Assembly: GCA_014650415.1 (NCBI GenBank)
Contig: BMUX01000010.1
Coordinates: 62,001 to 126,000 of the forward strand
Origin: Streptomyces spiroverticillatus
GTDB taxonomy: Bacteria > Actinomycetota > Actinomycetes > Streptomycetales > Streptomycetaceae
Length of the DNA: 64,000 nt
Direction of reading: 5' to 3'
Part shown: positions 8,037-15,883 of the stretch, piece by piece
Layout of the letters: every line of letters starts with the position of its first letter
Numbering within the stretch: the stretch's first letter is position 1
Notes under the pieces: generated by a model
Told to the model about the DNA's origin: nothing
What the model saw: only the letters and a program-made list of their open reading frames with translations
Databases searched by the model: none
Translations under genes and position numbers: made by a program

Positions 8037-8944
8037 CGAGCTGCCCCCGCCGGGAAGGTCCTCGCGCAACTCTCCTCGACCGTGTCCGCGAAGGACCTGG
8101 CCAGTGGCGGCAGCGCCTCCCAGCGGCGCACCGCCCAGCCGGTCCACAGCGGGGGCAGTTCGGGGAGCGGGATCAGGCGGCAGTGGGGGTGCGCGGGGCC
8201 GTGCCAGGCGGGCAGGTCGGGGACCACGGCGTGGCCCAGGCCGAGTTCGGCCAGCAGGATCGCCGTGTCCCAGTCCGCGACGCTGGTGTCCGAGGTCGGC
8301 TCGACTCCGGAGGCCGCGAACCAGGAGTCCAGCCGGGAGCGCGAAGTGGCGTTCTCGGGCAGGGCGATCAGGCGTACGTCCGCCAAGTCGGCCGTTCCGA
8401 TACGGGACTTGGCCGCGAGAGGATCGTCGGCAGCGACGGCCAGCACCCACGGAAGCTCGACCACCGGCCGCTGCTCGATGCCCCGCACGGGCTCGCCCAG
8501 AGTGATCCACGCCAGGTCTTGGCCGCCCGCCAGGAGCGCGTCGAAGCAGGCGCGGCTGGAGGTCGCCGTTCTGAACTCCAGCCGTACGTCCGGGAATTGA
8601 CGCCGGAAGTCGACCACCGCCTCCGACATGAAGTGCCGGACGGTCGTCGCGCCGGTGGTGATCCGTATCGAACCGCCCTCGCCGTGCACCAGCTCCTTGA
8701 GCTGGCGTACGGCGTTGTCGATGTCGCCGAGGCCGCCTGCCGCAGCGGCGTTGAGGAGCTGCCCGGCGGGGGTGGGCACCACGCCGCGCGGCAGGCGTTC
8801 CAGGAGGGAGAGGCCGGTCTCCCGCTCCAGACGCTTGACGTGCTGGCTCACCGCGGACTGCGTGCAGGACAGCTCGCGGGCGACGGCACTGAGGCTGCCG
8901 CTGCGGCACACGGCGACGAAGACGCGGAGGTCGTCGAGGGTCAT
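8033..8944 (-). CDS. LysR-family transcriptional regulator
   Basis: 303 residues. Typical LysR N-terminus (MTLDDLRVFVAVCRSGSLSA, then CTQSAVSQHVKRLERETG) and a substrate-binding domain (GSIRITTGATTVRHFMSEAV; LAELGLGHAVVPDLP). The ATG at 8944 is preceded by a small inverted repeat, aagct-ac-agctt (8953-8964), which may be an autoregulatory site. It faces the DUF6817 gene across a roughly 190-bp gap, in which a TTGACT (8994-8999 approx.) might serve as a -35 for the rightward gene. The target is unknown. The stop codon overlaps that of the convergent hypothetical gene. Confidence 0.9.
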   Translation of the reverse strand: MTLDDLRVFVAVCRSGSLSAVARELSCTQSAVSQHVKRLERETGLSLLERLPRGVVPTPAGQLLNAAAAGGLGDIDNAVRQLKELVHGEGGSIRITTGATTVRHFMSEAVVDFRRQFPDVRLEFRTATSSRACFDALLAGGQDLAWITLGEPVRGIEQRPVVELPWVLAVAADDPLAAKSRIGTADLADVRLIALPENATSRSRLDSWFAASGVEPTSDTSVADWDTAILLAELGLGHAVVPDLPAWHGPAHPHCRLIPLPELPPLWTGWAVRRWEALPPLARSFADTVEESCARTFPAGAAR

Positions 8945-9138
8945 GGAGGGTAAAGCTACAGCTTGGGGGTGGGCAAGAAAACCCTAGGATTGACTGGGAG
9001 TTGTCGGCGCGGGACGATCTCCACCAGGGCCCGAGGCGGCAACCCGGCCGGTCCCGAGCACTGTTCTAGACGGTGGGAGGGGCTTGCCGGGTGCCGACCG
9101 CCCGTGGATACCGAGGCGCGGAAAGCGAGTGGACGCCG

Positions 9139-9690
9139 ATGGAAACAGAAGCCCGCCGACTCCTCCTCGACCTGGGGGCCGACACCCTGCCCCACCCCGG
9201 CGGCACCCTCCTCGCCCATCTCGACCGCGTACGGCAGCGGCTCGCGGACTGGGGGGCCCGGCCGGTGTTGCAGCTCGCCGGTCTCTGCCACGCCTGCTAC
9301 GGCACCGACGGGTTCGGCCAGAGCCTCCAGCCGCCCGGCCATCGCGACCGCCTCCGGGCCGCGATCGGCCCCGAGGCCGAAGCCCTCGTCCACCTCTACG
9401 CGAGCTGCGACCGCCGGGCCACCTACCCCGGCTTCACCGACGACCCGGCCGCCACCTTCACGGACCGTTTCACCGGGCTCGCCCGCACCCTCACCCCCCA
9501 GGAGAAGCGGGACTTCGCCGAGCTGACCGCCGCCAACGAACTCGACCTCGCCGACACGGACCCGGCCTTCCGTGCCCGCCACGGGGCTCAACTCCTCGCC
9601 CTCTTCGAGCGGTTCGGCCCGCTGCTCAGCCTCGCCGCCCGGCAGGACTGCGGCACCGTGCTGGGGGCAGACGTACGAGCGGAGCAATGA
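9139..9690 (+). CDS. DUF6817-like protein
   Basis: 183 residues from ATG 9139. The pattern LGADTLPHPGGTLLAHLDRV, then LQLAGLCHACYGTDGF and LVHLYASCDR, matches a family of small bacterial proteins of unknown function (DUF6817) that carry conserved His residues in an HD-like arrangement. I infer a possible metal-binding or hydrolase-like role but no activity is established. An in-frame extension upstream lacks family similarity. It is followed after 67 bp by a flavin monooxygenase, separated by A+T-rich DNA, so co-transcription is uncertain. Confidence 0.75.
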   Translation: METEARRLLLDLGADTLPHPGGTLLAHLDRVRQRLADWGARPVLQLAGLCHACYGTDGFGQSLQPPGHRDRLRAAIGPEAEALVHLYASCDRRATYPGFTDDPAATFTDRFTGLARTLTPQEKRDFAELTAANELDLADTDPAFRARHGAQLLALFERFGPLLSLAARQDCGTVLGADVRAEQ

Positions 9691-9712
9691 CCCGAACACC
9701 TCAAGTCTTCAA

Positions 9713-9757
9713 TAATATTGGCAAGTTCATTGGCGAAACACGGGTAACCTGCCCCTT
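9713..9757 (+). promoter_or_regulatory. A+T-rich promoter region of the monooxygenase
   Basis: The 67-bp gap contains the most A+T-rich run nearby: taatat (9713-9718) resembles a -10 box, and two direct copies of attggc (9717-9722 and 9729-9734) lie between it and the ATG, spaced 12 bp. The direct repeats may be a regulator site. No good -35 is visible. Confidence 0.4.
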
Positions 9758-10993
9758 ATGACCCCCACGCCCCGCACCGTCCTCGTCTCCGGCGCCAGCA
9801 TTGCCGGTCCCGCCCTCGCCTTCTGGCTCCGCCGTCACGGACTGACCCCCACCGTCGTCGAACGCGCCCCCGAACTGCGCGGCGGCGGCCAGACCGTCGA
9901 CCTGCGCGGCGCCGGGCGGACCGTCGTCCAGCGGATGGGCCTGGAGGATGCCGCACGCAAGCGCCTCACCCACGAGGCGGGCCTGCGCTTCGTCGACTCC
10001 CGCAACCGCACCCGCGCGAGCTTCGGTTCCGACTCCCTCGACGGCGAGGGCTTCGTCATCGAGCTGGAGATCCTGCGCGGCGAACTCGCCGACCTCCTCC
10101 ACCAGGAGACCCGCAACGACACCGAGTACGTCTTCGACAACGAGATCACCGCTCTCCACGAGACGGCCGACGGCGTCCGGGCGTCCTTCCGGCAGGGCCC
10201 CGACCGCCACTTCGACCTCGTCGTCCTCGCCGACGGCTTCCGCTCCCGCACCCGCGATCTCGTCTTCGGCGACCGGGCCCGCACCCGCTCGCTCGGCCTG
10301 TGCACCGCCTACTTCACCATCCCCCGCGCCACCACCGACGGCCGCTGGGCCCGCTGGTACAACGCGCCCGGCCGCCGCGTGGTCCTCCTGCGCCCCGACA
10401 ACCAGGGCACCACCCGCGCCTCCTTCTCCTTCCTGTCCCGCCCCGCCCCCGGCGCCGGCCCCGACCGCAGGACCCCCGCCCTCCAGCGGCTGCCCGCCGC
10501 CGCCCAGCAGGAGTTCCTGCGCCGTCACTACGCCGACGCCGGCTGGGAGACCCCGCGCGTGCTCGACGGCATGGCCGCCTCCCCGGACTTCCACTTCGAG
10601 GCGGTCGGGCAGATGCTCCTGCCCCGCTGGTCGCGCGGCCGGATCGCCGTCCTCGGCGACGCCGCCTACTGCGCGTCGCCGCTCAGCGGCATGGGCACGA
10701 GCCTCGCGCTGGTCGGCGCGTACGTCCTGGCGGGCGAACTCGCCCGGCACGCCGACCACCGCGTCGCGTTCCGCTCGTACGAGACGATCATGCGGCCGTA
10801 CGTCGACCGGGCCCAGCGCGTCCCGAAGGCCGCGCCCTTCGTCGCGCACCCCAGGAGCCGGGCGGGCGTGGAGGTCCTGCGGACGCTCGCCGGGATCGCC
10901 GCGCACCCGAAGGTCAGCGGCCTCGCCGGACGGTTCACGAACCCGGCCGCCGACGCCGTCGACCTTCCGGACTACGGGGGAGGGGAGGCCTGA
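9758..10993 (+). CDS. FAD-dependent monooxygenase (PHBH-fold)
   Basis: 411 residues. The FAD-binding Rossmann motif appears in a variant form (VLVSGASIAGPALAFWL, residues 8-24), followed by the DG motif in LVVLADGFRSRTR and the GD motif in IAVLGDAAYCASPLSGMG, which define class A flavoprotein hydroxylases of the p-hydroxybenzoate hydroxylase fold. Such enzymes hydroxylate aromatic compounds or antibiotics, including the Tet(X)/rifampicin type; the substrate cannot be told from sequence. It ends in a strong hairpin shared with the convergent metE gene. Confidence 0.9.
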   Translation: MTPTPRTVLVSGASIAGPALAFWLRRHGLTPTVVERAPELRGGGQTVDLRGAGRTVVQRMGLEDAARKRLTHEAGLRFVDSRNRTRASFGSDSLDGEGFVIELEILRGELADLLHQETRNDTEYVFDNEITALHETADGVRASFRQGPDRHFDLVVLADGFRSRTRDLVFGDRARTRSLGLCTAYFTIPRATTDGRWARWYNAPGRRVVLLRPDNQGTTRASFSFLSRPAPGAGPDRRTPALQRLPAAAQQEFLRRHYADAGWETPRVLDGMAASPDFHFEAVGQMLLPRWSRGRIAVLGDAAYCASPLSGMGTSLALVGAYVLAGELARHADHRVAFRSYETIMRPYVDRAQRVPKAAPFVAHPRSRAGVEVLRTLAGIAAHPKVSGLAGRFTNPAADAVDLPDYGGGEA

Positions 10994-11015
10994 GCCCGTG
11001 AGGCCTCCCCTCCCC
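10977..11015. terminator. Bidirectional terminator hairpin between monooxygenase and metE
   Basis: A perfect 14-bp stem (10977-10990 with 11002-11015) closes an 11-nt loop between two convergent stop codons. There is no U-tract, as is usual in streptomycetes. Confidence 0.75.
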
Positions 11016-11022
11016 GCCTGCC

Positions 11023-13335
11023 CTACGCCAGTTCGGCGCGTACGGTCCGGGCCGCCGCGACCAGGTTCTCCAGGGACGCGCGCGTCTCCGGCCAGCCGCG
11101 GGTCTTCAGGCCGCAGTCCGGGTTGACCCACAGGCGCTGCGGCGGAATCGCCTCAAGTCCCTTGCGGAGCAGGGCCGCTGCCTCCTCGGCGGAGGGGATG
11201 CGGGGCGAGTGGATGTCGTAGACGCCGGGGCCGGCCTCGCGCGGATAGCCGTGCGAGGCCAGCTCGCGGGCGACCTGCATGTGCGAGCGGGCCGCCTCCA
11301 GGCTGATCACGTCCGCGTCCAGGTCGTCGATGGCCTGCACGATGTCGCCGAACTCGGCGTAGCACATGTGCGTGTGGATCTGGGTGTCCGGACGCACCCC
11401 GCTGGTGGTGAGCCGGAAGGATTCCGTTGCCCATTCCAGGTAGGCGGCATGGTCGGCGGTCCGCAGCGGGAGCGTCTCGCGCAGCGCGGGCTCGTCGACC
11501 TGGATGACCGAAGTCCCGGCCGCCTCGAGGTCGTTGATCTCGTCGCGCAGGGCGAGGGCGACCTGGCGGGCCGTGTCGCCGAGCGGCTGGTCGTCCCGTA
11601 CGAAGGACCAGGCGAGCATGGTGACGGGGCCGGTCAGCATGCCCTTGACCGGACGGTCGGTGAGGGAGTTCGCGTACGAGATCCAGCGGACCGTCATCGG
11701 CTCCGGGCGCGAGATGTCACCGGCCAGGACCGGTGGGCGGACGTAGCGGGTGCCGTAGGACTGGACCCAGCCGTGCTGGGTGGCCAGGTAGCCCGTGAGC
11801 TGCTCGGCGAAGTACTGGACCATGTCGTTGCGTTCGGGCTCGCCGTGCACCAGGACGTCGATGCCCGCCTTCTCCTGGAAGGCCAGGACGTCGCGGATCT
11901 CGTTCTTGATGCGCTCCTCGTAGCCCGCCGTGTCGATGCGTCCGGCCCTCAAGTCGGCGCGGGCAGTGCGCAGTTCGGTGGTCTGCGGGAAGGAGCCGAT
12001 CGTGGTGGTGGGCAGGAGCGGCAGGCCGAGTGCGGCGCGCTGGGCCTCGGTCCGCTGCTCGTACGGTGCCGAGCGGCGGCCGTCCGCGTCCGTCACGGCG
12101 TCGACCCGGGCCCGTACGGCGGGGTCGTGCGTGATGGGGGAGTTGGTGCGGGACGCCAAGTCGGCGCGGTTGCGGGCGAGGTCGGCGGTGATGCTGCCCG
12201 TGCCCTGGGCGAGGCCCTTGGCCAGGGTGACGATCTCGGCGGTCTTCTGCCGGGCGAAGGCGAGCCAGCGCAGCACCTGCGGGTCGATGTCGCGTTCGGC
12301 CGTCGCGTCGACGGGGACGTGCAGGAGAGAGCAGGAGGCCGCCACGTCGACCCGGTCGGCGAGGCCGAGGAGCGTGCCGAGGGTGGCGAGGGACTTCTCG
12401 TAGTCGTTGATCCAGATGTTGCGGCCGTTGACCACGCCCGCGACCAGCCGCTTGCCCGGCAGCCCGCCCACGGCGGCCAGCGCGTCCAGATTGGCGGCGG
12501 CAGGACCGGTGAAGTCCAGCGCCAGGCCCTCGACCGGGGCCTTGGCGAGCACGGGCAGGGCGTCGCCGAGCCGGTCGAAGTAGGAGGCGACGAGGAGTTG
12601 CGGCCGGTCGGTGAGTGCGCCGAGGTCGCGGTAGGCGCGGGCGGTGGCGTTCAGTTCGGCCGGGGTGCGGTCCTGGACCAGCGCGGGCTCGTCGAGCTGC
12701 ACCCACTCGGCCCCGGCGGCCCGCAGGTCGGCCAGCACCTCGGCGTACACCGGCAGCAGCCGGTCGAGCAGCGTCAGCGGCTCGAAGTCGGCGGCGACCC
12801 CCGGGGCGGGCTTCGCCAGCAGGAGGTACGTGACCGGACCGACCAGCACCGGGCGCGCGGCGAGCCCCAGCGCGAGGGCCTCCTTCAGCTCGCCGACCTG
12901 CTTGGTGGAGTCGGCAGTGAAGACAGTGTCCGGGCCCAACTCTGGGACAAGATAGTGGTAGTTGGTGTCGAACCACTTGGTCATCTCCAGGGGTGCCACG
13001 TCCTGGTTGCCGCGCGCCATGGCGAAGTACCCGTCGAGGGAGTCGGCGTCGACGGCCTGGCGGTGGCGGGCGGGGACGGCGCCGACCATCACGCTGGTGT
13101 CCAGCACGTGGTCGTAGTACGAGAAGTCGCCGGTCGGCACCTCGTGGAGGCCGGCTGCGGCCAACTGCTCCCAGTTGGTGCGGCGCAGACCGGCCGCGGT
13201 CTCCTTCAGGGCGTCGGCGGTGACCCGGCCCTTCCAGTAGCCCTCGACCGCCTTCTTCAGCTCCCGGTTGCCGCCCTGGCGGGGGTAGCCGTACACGGTG
13301 GCGCGTGCTGCCGCGGCTGCGGACTTCGGTGTCAC
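11023..13335 (-). CDS. metE: Cobalamin-independent methionine synthase
   Basis: 770 residues from GTG 13335, preceded by GGAG. The enzyme transfers the methyl group of 5-methyltetrahydrofolate (polyglutamate) to homocysteine without B12. Both halves of the family are present: the N-terminal domain (GYPRQGGNRELKKAVEGYWK) and the catalytic domain with zinc-site sequences HTHMCYAEF and NPDCGLKTRGW and the substrate-binding region VLVHGEPERNDMVQYF. Length is close to the 753 residues of the E. coli enzyme. An in-frame open stretch continues upstream as far as the chitinase gene but covers the riboswitch leader and is not coding. The leader carries a cobalamin riboswitch and a terminator-like hairpin, so the gene should be off when B12 is plentiful. 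Confidence 0.97.
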   Translation of the reverse strand: MTPKSAAAAARATVYGYPRQGGNRELKKAVEGYWKGRVTADALKETAAGLRRTNWEQLAAAGLHEVPTGDFSYYDHVLDTSVMVGAVPARHRQAVDADSLDGYFAMARGNQDVAPLEMTKWFDTNYHYLVPELGPDTVFTADSTKQVGELKEALALGLAARPVLVGPVTYLLLAKPAPGVAADFEPLTLLDRLLPVYAEVLADLRAAGAEWVQLDEPALVQDRTPAELNATARAYRDLGALTDRPQLLVASYFDRLGDALPVLAKAPVEGLALDFTGPAAANLDALAAVGGLPGKRLVAGVVNGRNIWINDYEKSLATLGTLLGLADRVDVAASCSLLHVPVDATAERDIDPQVLRWLAFARQKTAEIVTLAKGLAQGTGSITADLARNRADLASRTNSPITHDPAVRARVDAVTDADGRRSAPYEQRTEAQRAALGLPLLPTTTIGSFPQTTELRTARADLRAGRIDTAGYEERIKNEIRDVLAFQEKAGIDVLVHGEPERNDMVQYFAEQLTGYLATQHGWVQSYGTRYVRPPVLAGDISRPEPMTVRWISYANSLTDRPVKGMLTGPVTMLAWSFVRDDQPLGDTARQVALALRDEINDLEAAGTSVIQVDEPALRETLPLRTADHAAYLEWATESFRLTTSGVRPDTQIHTHMCYAEFGDIVQAIDDLDADVISLEAARSHMQVARELASHGYPREAGPGVYDIHSPRIPSAEEAAALLRKGLEAIPPQRLWVNPDCGLKTRGWPETRASLENLVAAARTVRAELA

Positions 13336-13419
13336 GGAAATCTCCTTCGCGAGATGACTCCTGAGCACCCCGGCAACGGGACGCGGACGCGAAGGGATGA
13401 CGAAACCGGGCGGATATCC

Positions 13420-13455
13420 AAAAAAGGAGTGCGCGCGACGGGCGCGGTCCTCCGC
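13420..13455 (-). terminator. Intrinsic terminator/attenuator in the metE leader
   Basis: On the minus strand GGAG (near 13453) can pair with CTCC, with an inner GCGC/GCGC stem, directly followed by six T residues (13425-13420). It lies between the cobalamin aptamer and the metE start and is the best candidate for the expression platform. U-tract terminators are uncommon in such G+C-rich DNA, which makes this one notable. Confidence 0.6.
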
Positions 13456-13496
13456 CTGATGTGTACGCCGACCCGCCCACGAGGTCACCGGGATGT

Positions 13497-13728
13497 CCGC
13501 ACGCGAACGGTCGCGTGCGGGCAACGGGCAGGTCTTCGGACTCGCGGGCACTTCTGCCGGGGGCAGATCTCCTACTGGCCGTCGCTTCCCAGATCCCTGC
13601 GGACCCAGTGCGTATGACGGCGGTCGTTCCCACTCACCGCTGCGGGGCAGTCCCGGATTCCCACCGGGTTCCCTCTTGCGACGCCGCTGCCTGGCGGGCA
13701 GGGCGAACCAGTTGCACCGGCCACCATA
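13497..13728 (-). promoter_or_regulatory. Cobalamin riboswitch of metE
   Basis: Read on the minus strand, the leader has the conserved cobalamin-aptamer core: CGGTGGGAATCCGGG (13665-13651), CCCCGCAGCGGTGAG just after it, and a B12 box GAGTCCGAAGACCTGCCC (13543-13526). A short P1 can form from gcaac/gttgc at the ends. Directly downstream is a perfect 10-bp hairpin with a 4-nt loop (13497-13520), and then the U-tract terminator. Ligand should be adenosyl- or methylcobalamin, switching metE off. Confidence 0.92.
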
Positions 13729-13785
13729 GGGGGCGGGAGCGGTGCACCGTAACCGGAGTTCACATTCCGGACCGTGAAATGGGAC

Positions 13786-13821
13786 ACGGGGGTGCCCCCT
13801 GTCGAGCGGGTGCACCCCCGT
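13786..13821. terminator. Terminator hairpin after the chitinase gene
   Basis: Perfect 10-bp arms acgggggtgc (13786-13795) and gcacccccgt (13812-13821) with a 16-nt loop, 15 bp past the chitinase stop codon and upstream of the metE riboswitch. Confidence 0.7.
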
Positions 13822-13835
13822 TCCGGCCGGTACGG

Positions 13836-15191
13836 TCAGCGGCGGCCGAGGCTCCGGTCCAGTGCCCGGTACAGCTCGCCGTCCGCGGTGTCCGCGTCCA
13901 GCGACCAGGCCATCACGCCGCCCAGGCCCCGGGCCCGTACGTACGTGCCCTTGGTGGCGAGGGCGATCGGATCGTCGTACGTCCACAGGGTCGAGCCGTC
14001 GAACAGCCACGCGTGACCGGCCAGCAGGTCCCGGTGGACCGTGAACTTCCCCTGCTGGACAAGGGGCTTGAGCTCCTTGTAGTCCGCGTACCCGGCCGCC
14101 CACTTGGCGGGCGCGGGGCCGGTGGCGGGCTTGCCGAGGCCGTTGCCGCCGCCGGTGACGCCGGTCCAGCCCTGACCGTAGAACGGCATGCCGACGACCA
14201 GCTTGCGGGCGGGGGCGCCGCGCTTCAGCCAGGACTCGACCGTGCCGTGCACGCTGAAGTCGTTCCGGGCGAAGAGCGCCGACTGCTGGGCGGTCTTCTT
14301 CTCGCCGCTGACGTGGAAGTCGTAACCCTGGAGGTTGACGAAGTCGAAGTCCTTCATGATCTTGCGGACCTCGAAGCCCGCGTCGATCTTCGCGTCGGCG
14401 GTCGGGACGAAGGCCGACAGCTCGTAGTGCGTGCGCTTCTGCCTGCCGAGCGCGTCGAGCTGGGTGCGGAACTCCTTGACCAGCGCGGTGAAGTTCTGCT
14501 TGTCCTCGGGGCGGTAGACGGTGTCCGTGTCGCCCTCGGAGCCGGGCCACTCCCAGTCGAGGTCGATGCCGTCGAAGACGCCCTCGGCCGAGCCGTCGCC
14601 GCCGCGCACGCCGTCCTTGGGCAGGTTGCCCTTGATGTACAGGTCGATGCAGGAGGTGACGAGGGCCTTGCGGGAGGCGGGGGTGAGGGCGGCGTCGGAG
14701 AAGTTGGTCGACCAGCTCCAACCGCCCAGCGAGATCATGGCCTTGAGGCCCTTGTGCTTGGCCTTCAACTCCTTGATCTGGTTGAAGTTCCCGGCGAGGG
14801 CCTGGGTGTCGGTGTCGGCCACGCCGTCGACGGAGTTGGCGGCGTCCAGCGGGCGCTGGTAGTCGGCCCACGGGTCGCTCTCGCCCGGGGATGGCGTGAG
14901 GAAGCACTTGCCGCTCTTGTCGACGTTGCCGAAGGCGTAGTTGAGGTGGGTGAGGCGGGCCGCGGTGCCGTTGGCGTCCAGGTCCTGGACCTGGAAGTCG
15001 CGGCCGTAGACGCCCCATTGGGTGAAGTAGCCGACCCGGCGCAGGGAGGGGCGGTCGCCGTCCTGGGCCTTCTGTTCCGCCTTCGCGGCGGCTGATGGGG
15101 CTGCGGAGGCGGTGGGGGCCAGTGTGGCGAGGAGCGAAGTGACGCAGGCGGCGGCTACGAGAGCCGACCCTTTCAGGAGTCTTCGTCGCAT
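13836..15191 (-). CDS. Secreted GH18 chitinase
   Basis: 451 residues with an N-terminal signal peptide (RRRLLKGSALVAAACVTSLL, cleavage near TASAAPSA). The mature protein is a single GH18 barrel: RVGYFTQWGVYGR, the SLGGW strand, and the catalytic DGIDLDWEWP motif whose Glu is the acid/base; MAWSLDAD closes the barrel. There is no chitin-binding module, so it is a catalytic-domain-only enzyme, probably acting on soluble or partly degraded chitin. A DasR-type palindrome lies 12 bp before the start. Transcription is toward metE and ends at a hairpin. Confidence 0.95.
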   Translation of the reverse strand: MRRRLLKGSALVAAACVTSLLATLAPTASAAPSAAAKAEQKAQDGDRPSLRRVGYFTQWGVYGRDFQVQDLDANGTAARLTHLNYAFGNVDKSGKCFLTPSPGESDPWADYQRPLDAANSVDGVADTDTQALAGNFNQIKELKAKHKGLKAMISLGGWSWSTNFSDAALTPASRKALVTSCIDLYIKGNLPKDGVRGGDGSAEGVFDGIDLDWEWPGSEGDTDTVYRPEDKQNFTALVKEFRTQLDALGRQKRTHYELSAFVPTADAKIDAGFEVRKIMKDFDFVNLQGYDFHVSGEKKTAQQSALFARNDFSVHGTVESWLKRGAPARKLVVGMPFYGQGWTGVTGGGNGLGKPATGPAPAKWAAGYADYKELKPLVQQGKFTVHRDLLAGHAWLFDGSTLWTYDDPIALATKGTYVRARGLGGVMAWSLDADTADGELYRALDRSLGRR

Positions 15192-15202
15192 GTGCGGACG
15201 CT

Positions 15203-15218
15203 ATTGGTCTGGACCATG
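15203..15218. promoter_or_regulatory. DasR-responsive-element-like site (dre)
   Basis: The sequence attggtctggaccatg contains the palindrome TGGTC-TG-GACCA, very close to the dre consensus (core TGGTCTAGACCA) bound by the GntR-family N-acetylglucosamine regulator DasR of Streptomyces. It sits 12 bp upstream of the chitinase ATG, in the 32-bp gap after the response regulator gene. Confidence 0.8.
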
Positions 15219-15223
15219 CAGGG

Positions 15224-15883
15224 TCAAGGGGTGACGAGGCCCAACTCGTAGGCCGTGATCACCAGTTGGACCCTGTCGCGTGCGTCCAGCTTGGTGAACA
15301 GGCGCGACACATGTGTCTTGGCGGTGGCGGCCGAGATGAAGAGGTCCTCCGCGATCTCCGTGTTCGACCGGCCGAGCCCGACCAGCGTCAGCACCTCGCG
15401 TTCGCGTTCGGTGAGACCGTCGGGCGGGCGCGGGGCCCGCTTCGGGGCGACGGGTTCGGGGCGGGCGGCGAAGTCCGCGATCAGGCGGCGGGTCACGCCC
15501 GGTGCGATCAGGGCGTCCCCGGCGGCGACCACACGAACCGCCGCGAGGATGTCGTTCAGCGCCATGTCCTTGACCACGAAGCCGCTCGCGCCCGCCCGCA
15601 GGGCCCCGTACACGTGCTCGTCCTCGTCGAAGGTGGTCAGCACGAGGACCCGGGCGGTCGTCGGCCCGGCGGTGATCAGGCGGGTGGCCTCGATGCCGTC
15701 CATGCCGGGCATCCGGACGTCCATCACGACGACGTCCGGGCTCAACTCGCCGGTCAGCCGCACCGCTTCGGCCCCGGAAGCGGCCTCGCCGACCACCTCC
15801 AGGTCGGGGTGCTCGGCCATCACCATGCTCAGCCCGGAACGCACCAGGGGCTGGTCGTCGGCGAGGAGGATGCGTACGGTCAT
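15224..15883 (-). CDS. NarL/LuxR-family response regulator
   Basis: 219 residues. Receiver domain with the acidic pair in ILLADDQPLVRSG and the phospho-acceptor Asp in VVVMDVRMPGMDG, then a LuxR-type HTH (LTEREREVLTLVGLGRSN, then FISAATAKTHVSRLF). Its ATG overlaps the stop codon of the kinase gene by four bases (ATGA), so the pair is translationally coupled. It probably regulates the divergent ABC exporter, whose promoter region has a long inverted repeat. Confidence 0.95.
   Translation of the reverse strand: MTVRILLADDQPLVRSGLSMVMAEHPDLEVVGEAASGAEAVRLTGELSPDVVVMDVRMPGMDGIEATRLITAGPTTARVLVLTTFDEDEHVYGALRAGASGFVVKDMALNDILAAVRVVAAGDALIAPGVTRRLIADFAARPEPVAPKRAPRPPDGLTEREREVLTLVGLGRSNTEIAEDLFISAATAKTHVSRLFTKLDARDRVQLVITAYELGLVTP

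Noticed and set aside
13336..15018. Apparent N-terminal extension of metE by more than 560 codons
   Set aside because: The stretch covers the cobalamin riboswitch and the antisense of the chitinase gene; MetE similarity starts at GTG 13335, which has a ribosome site.
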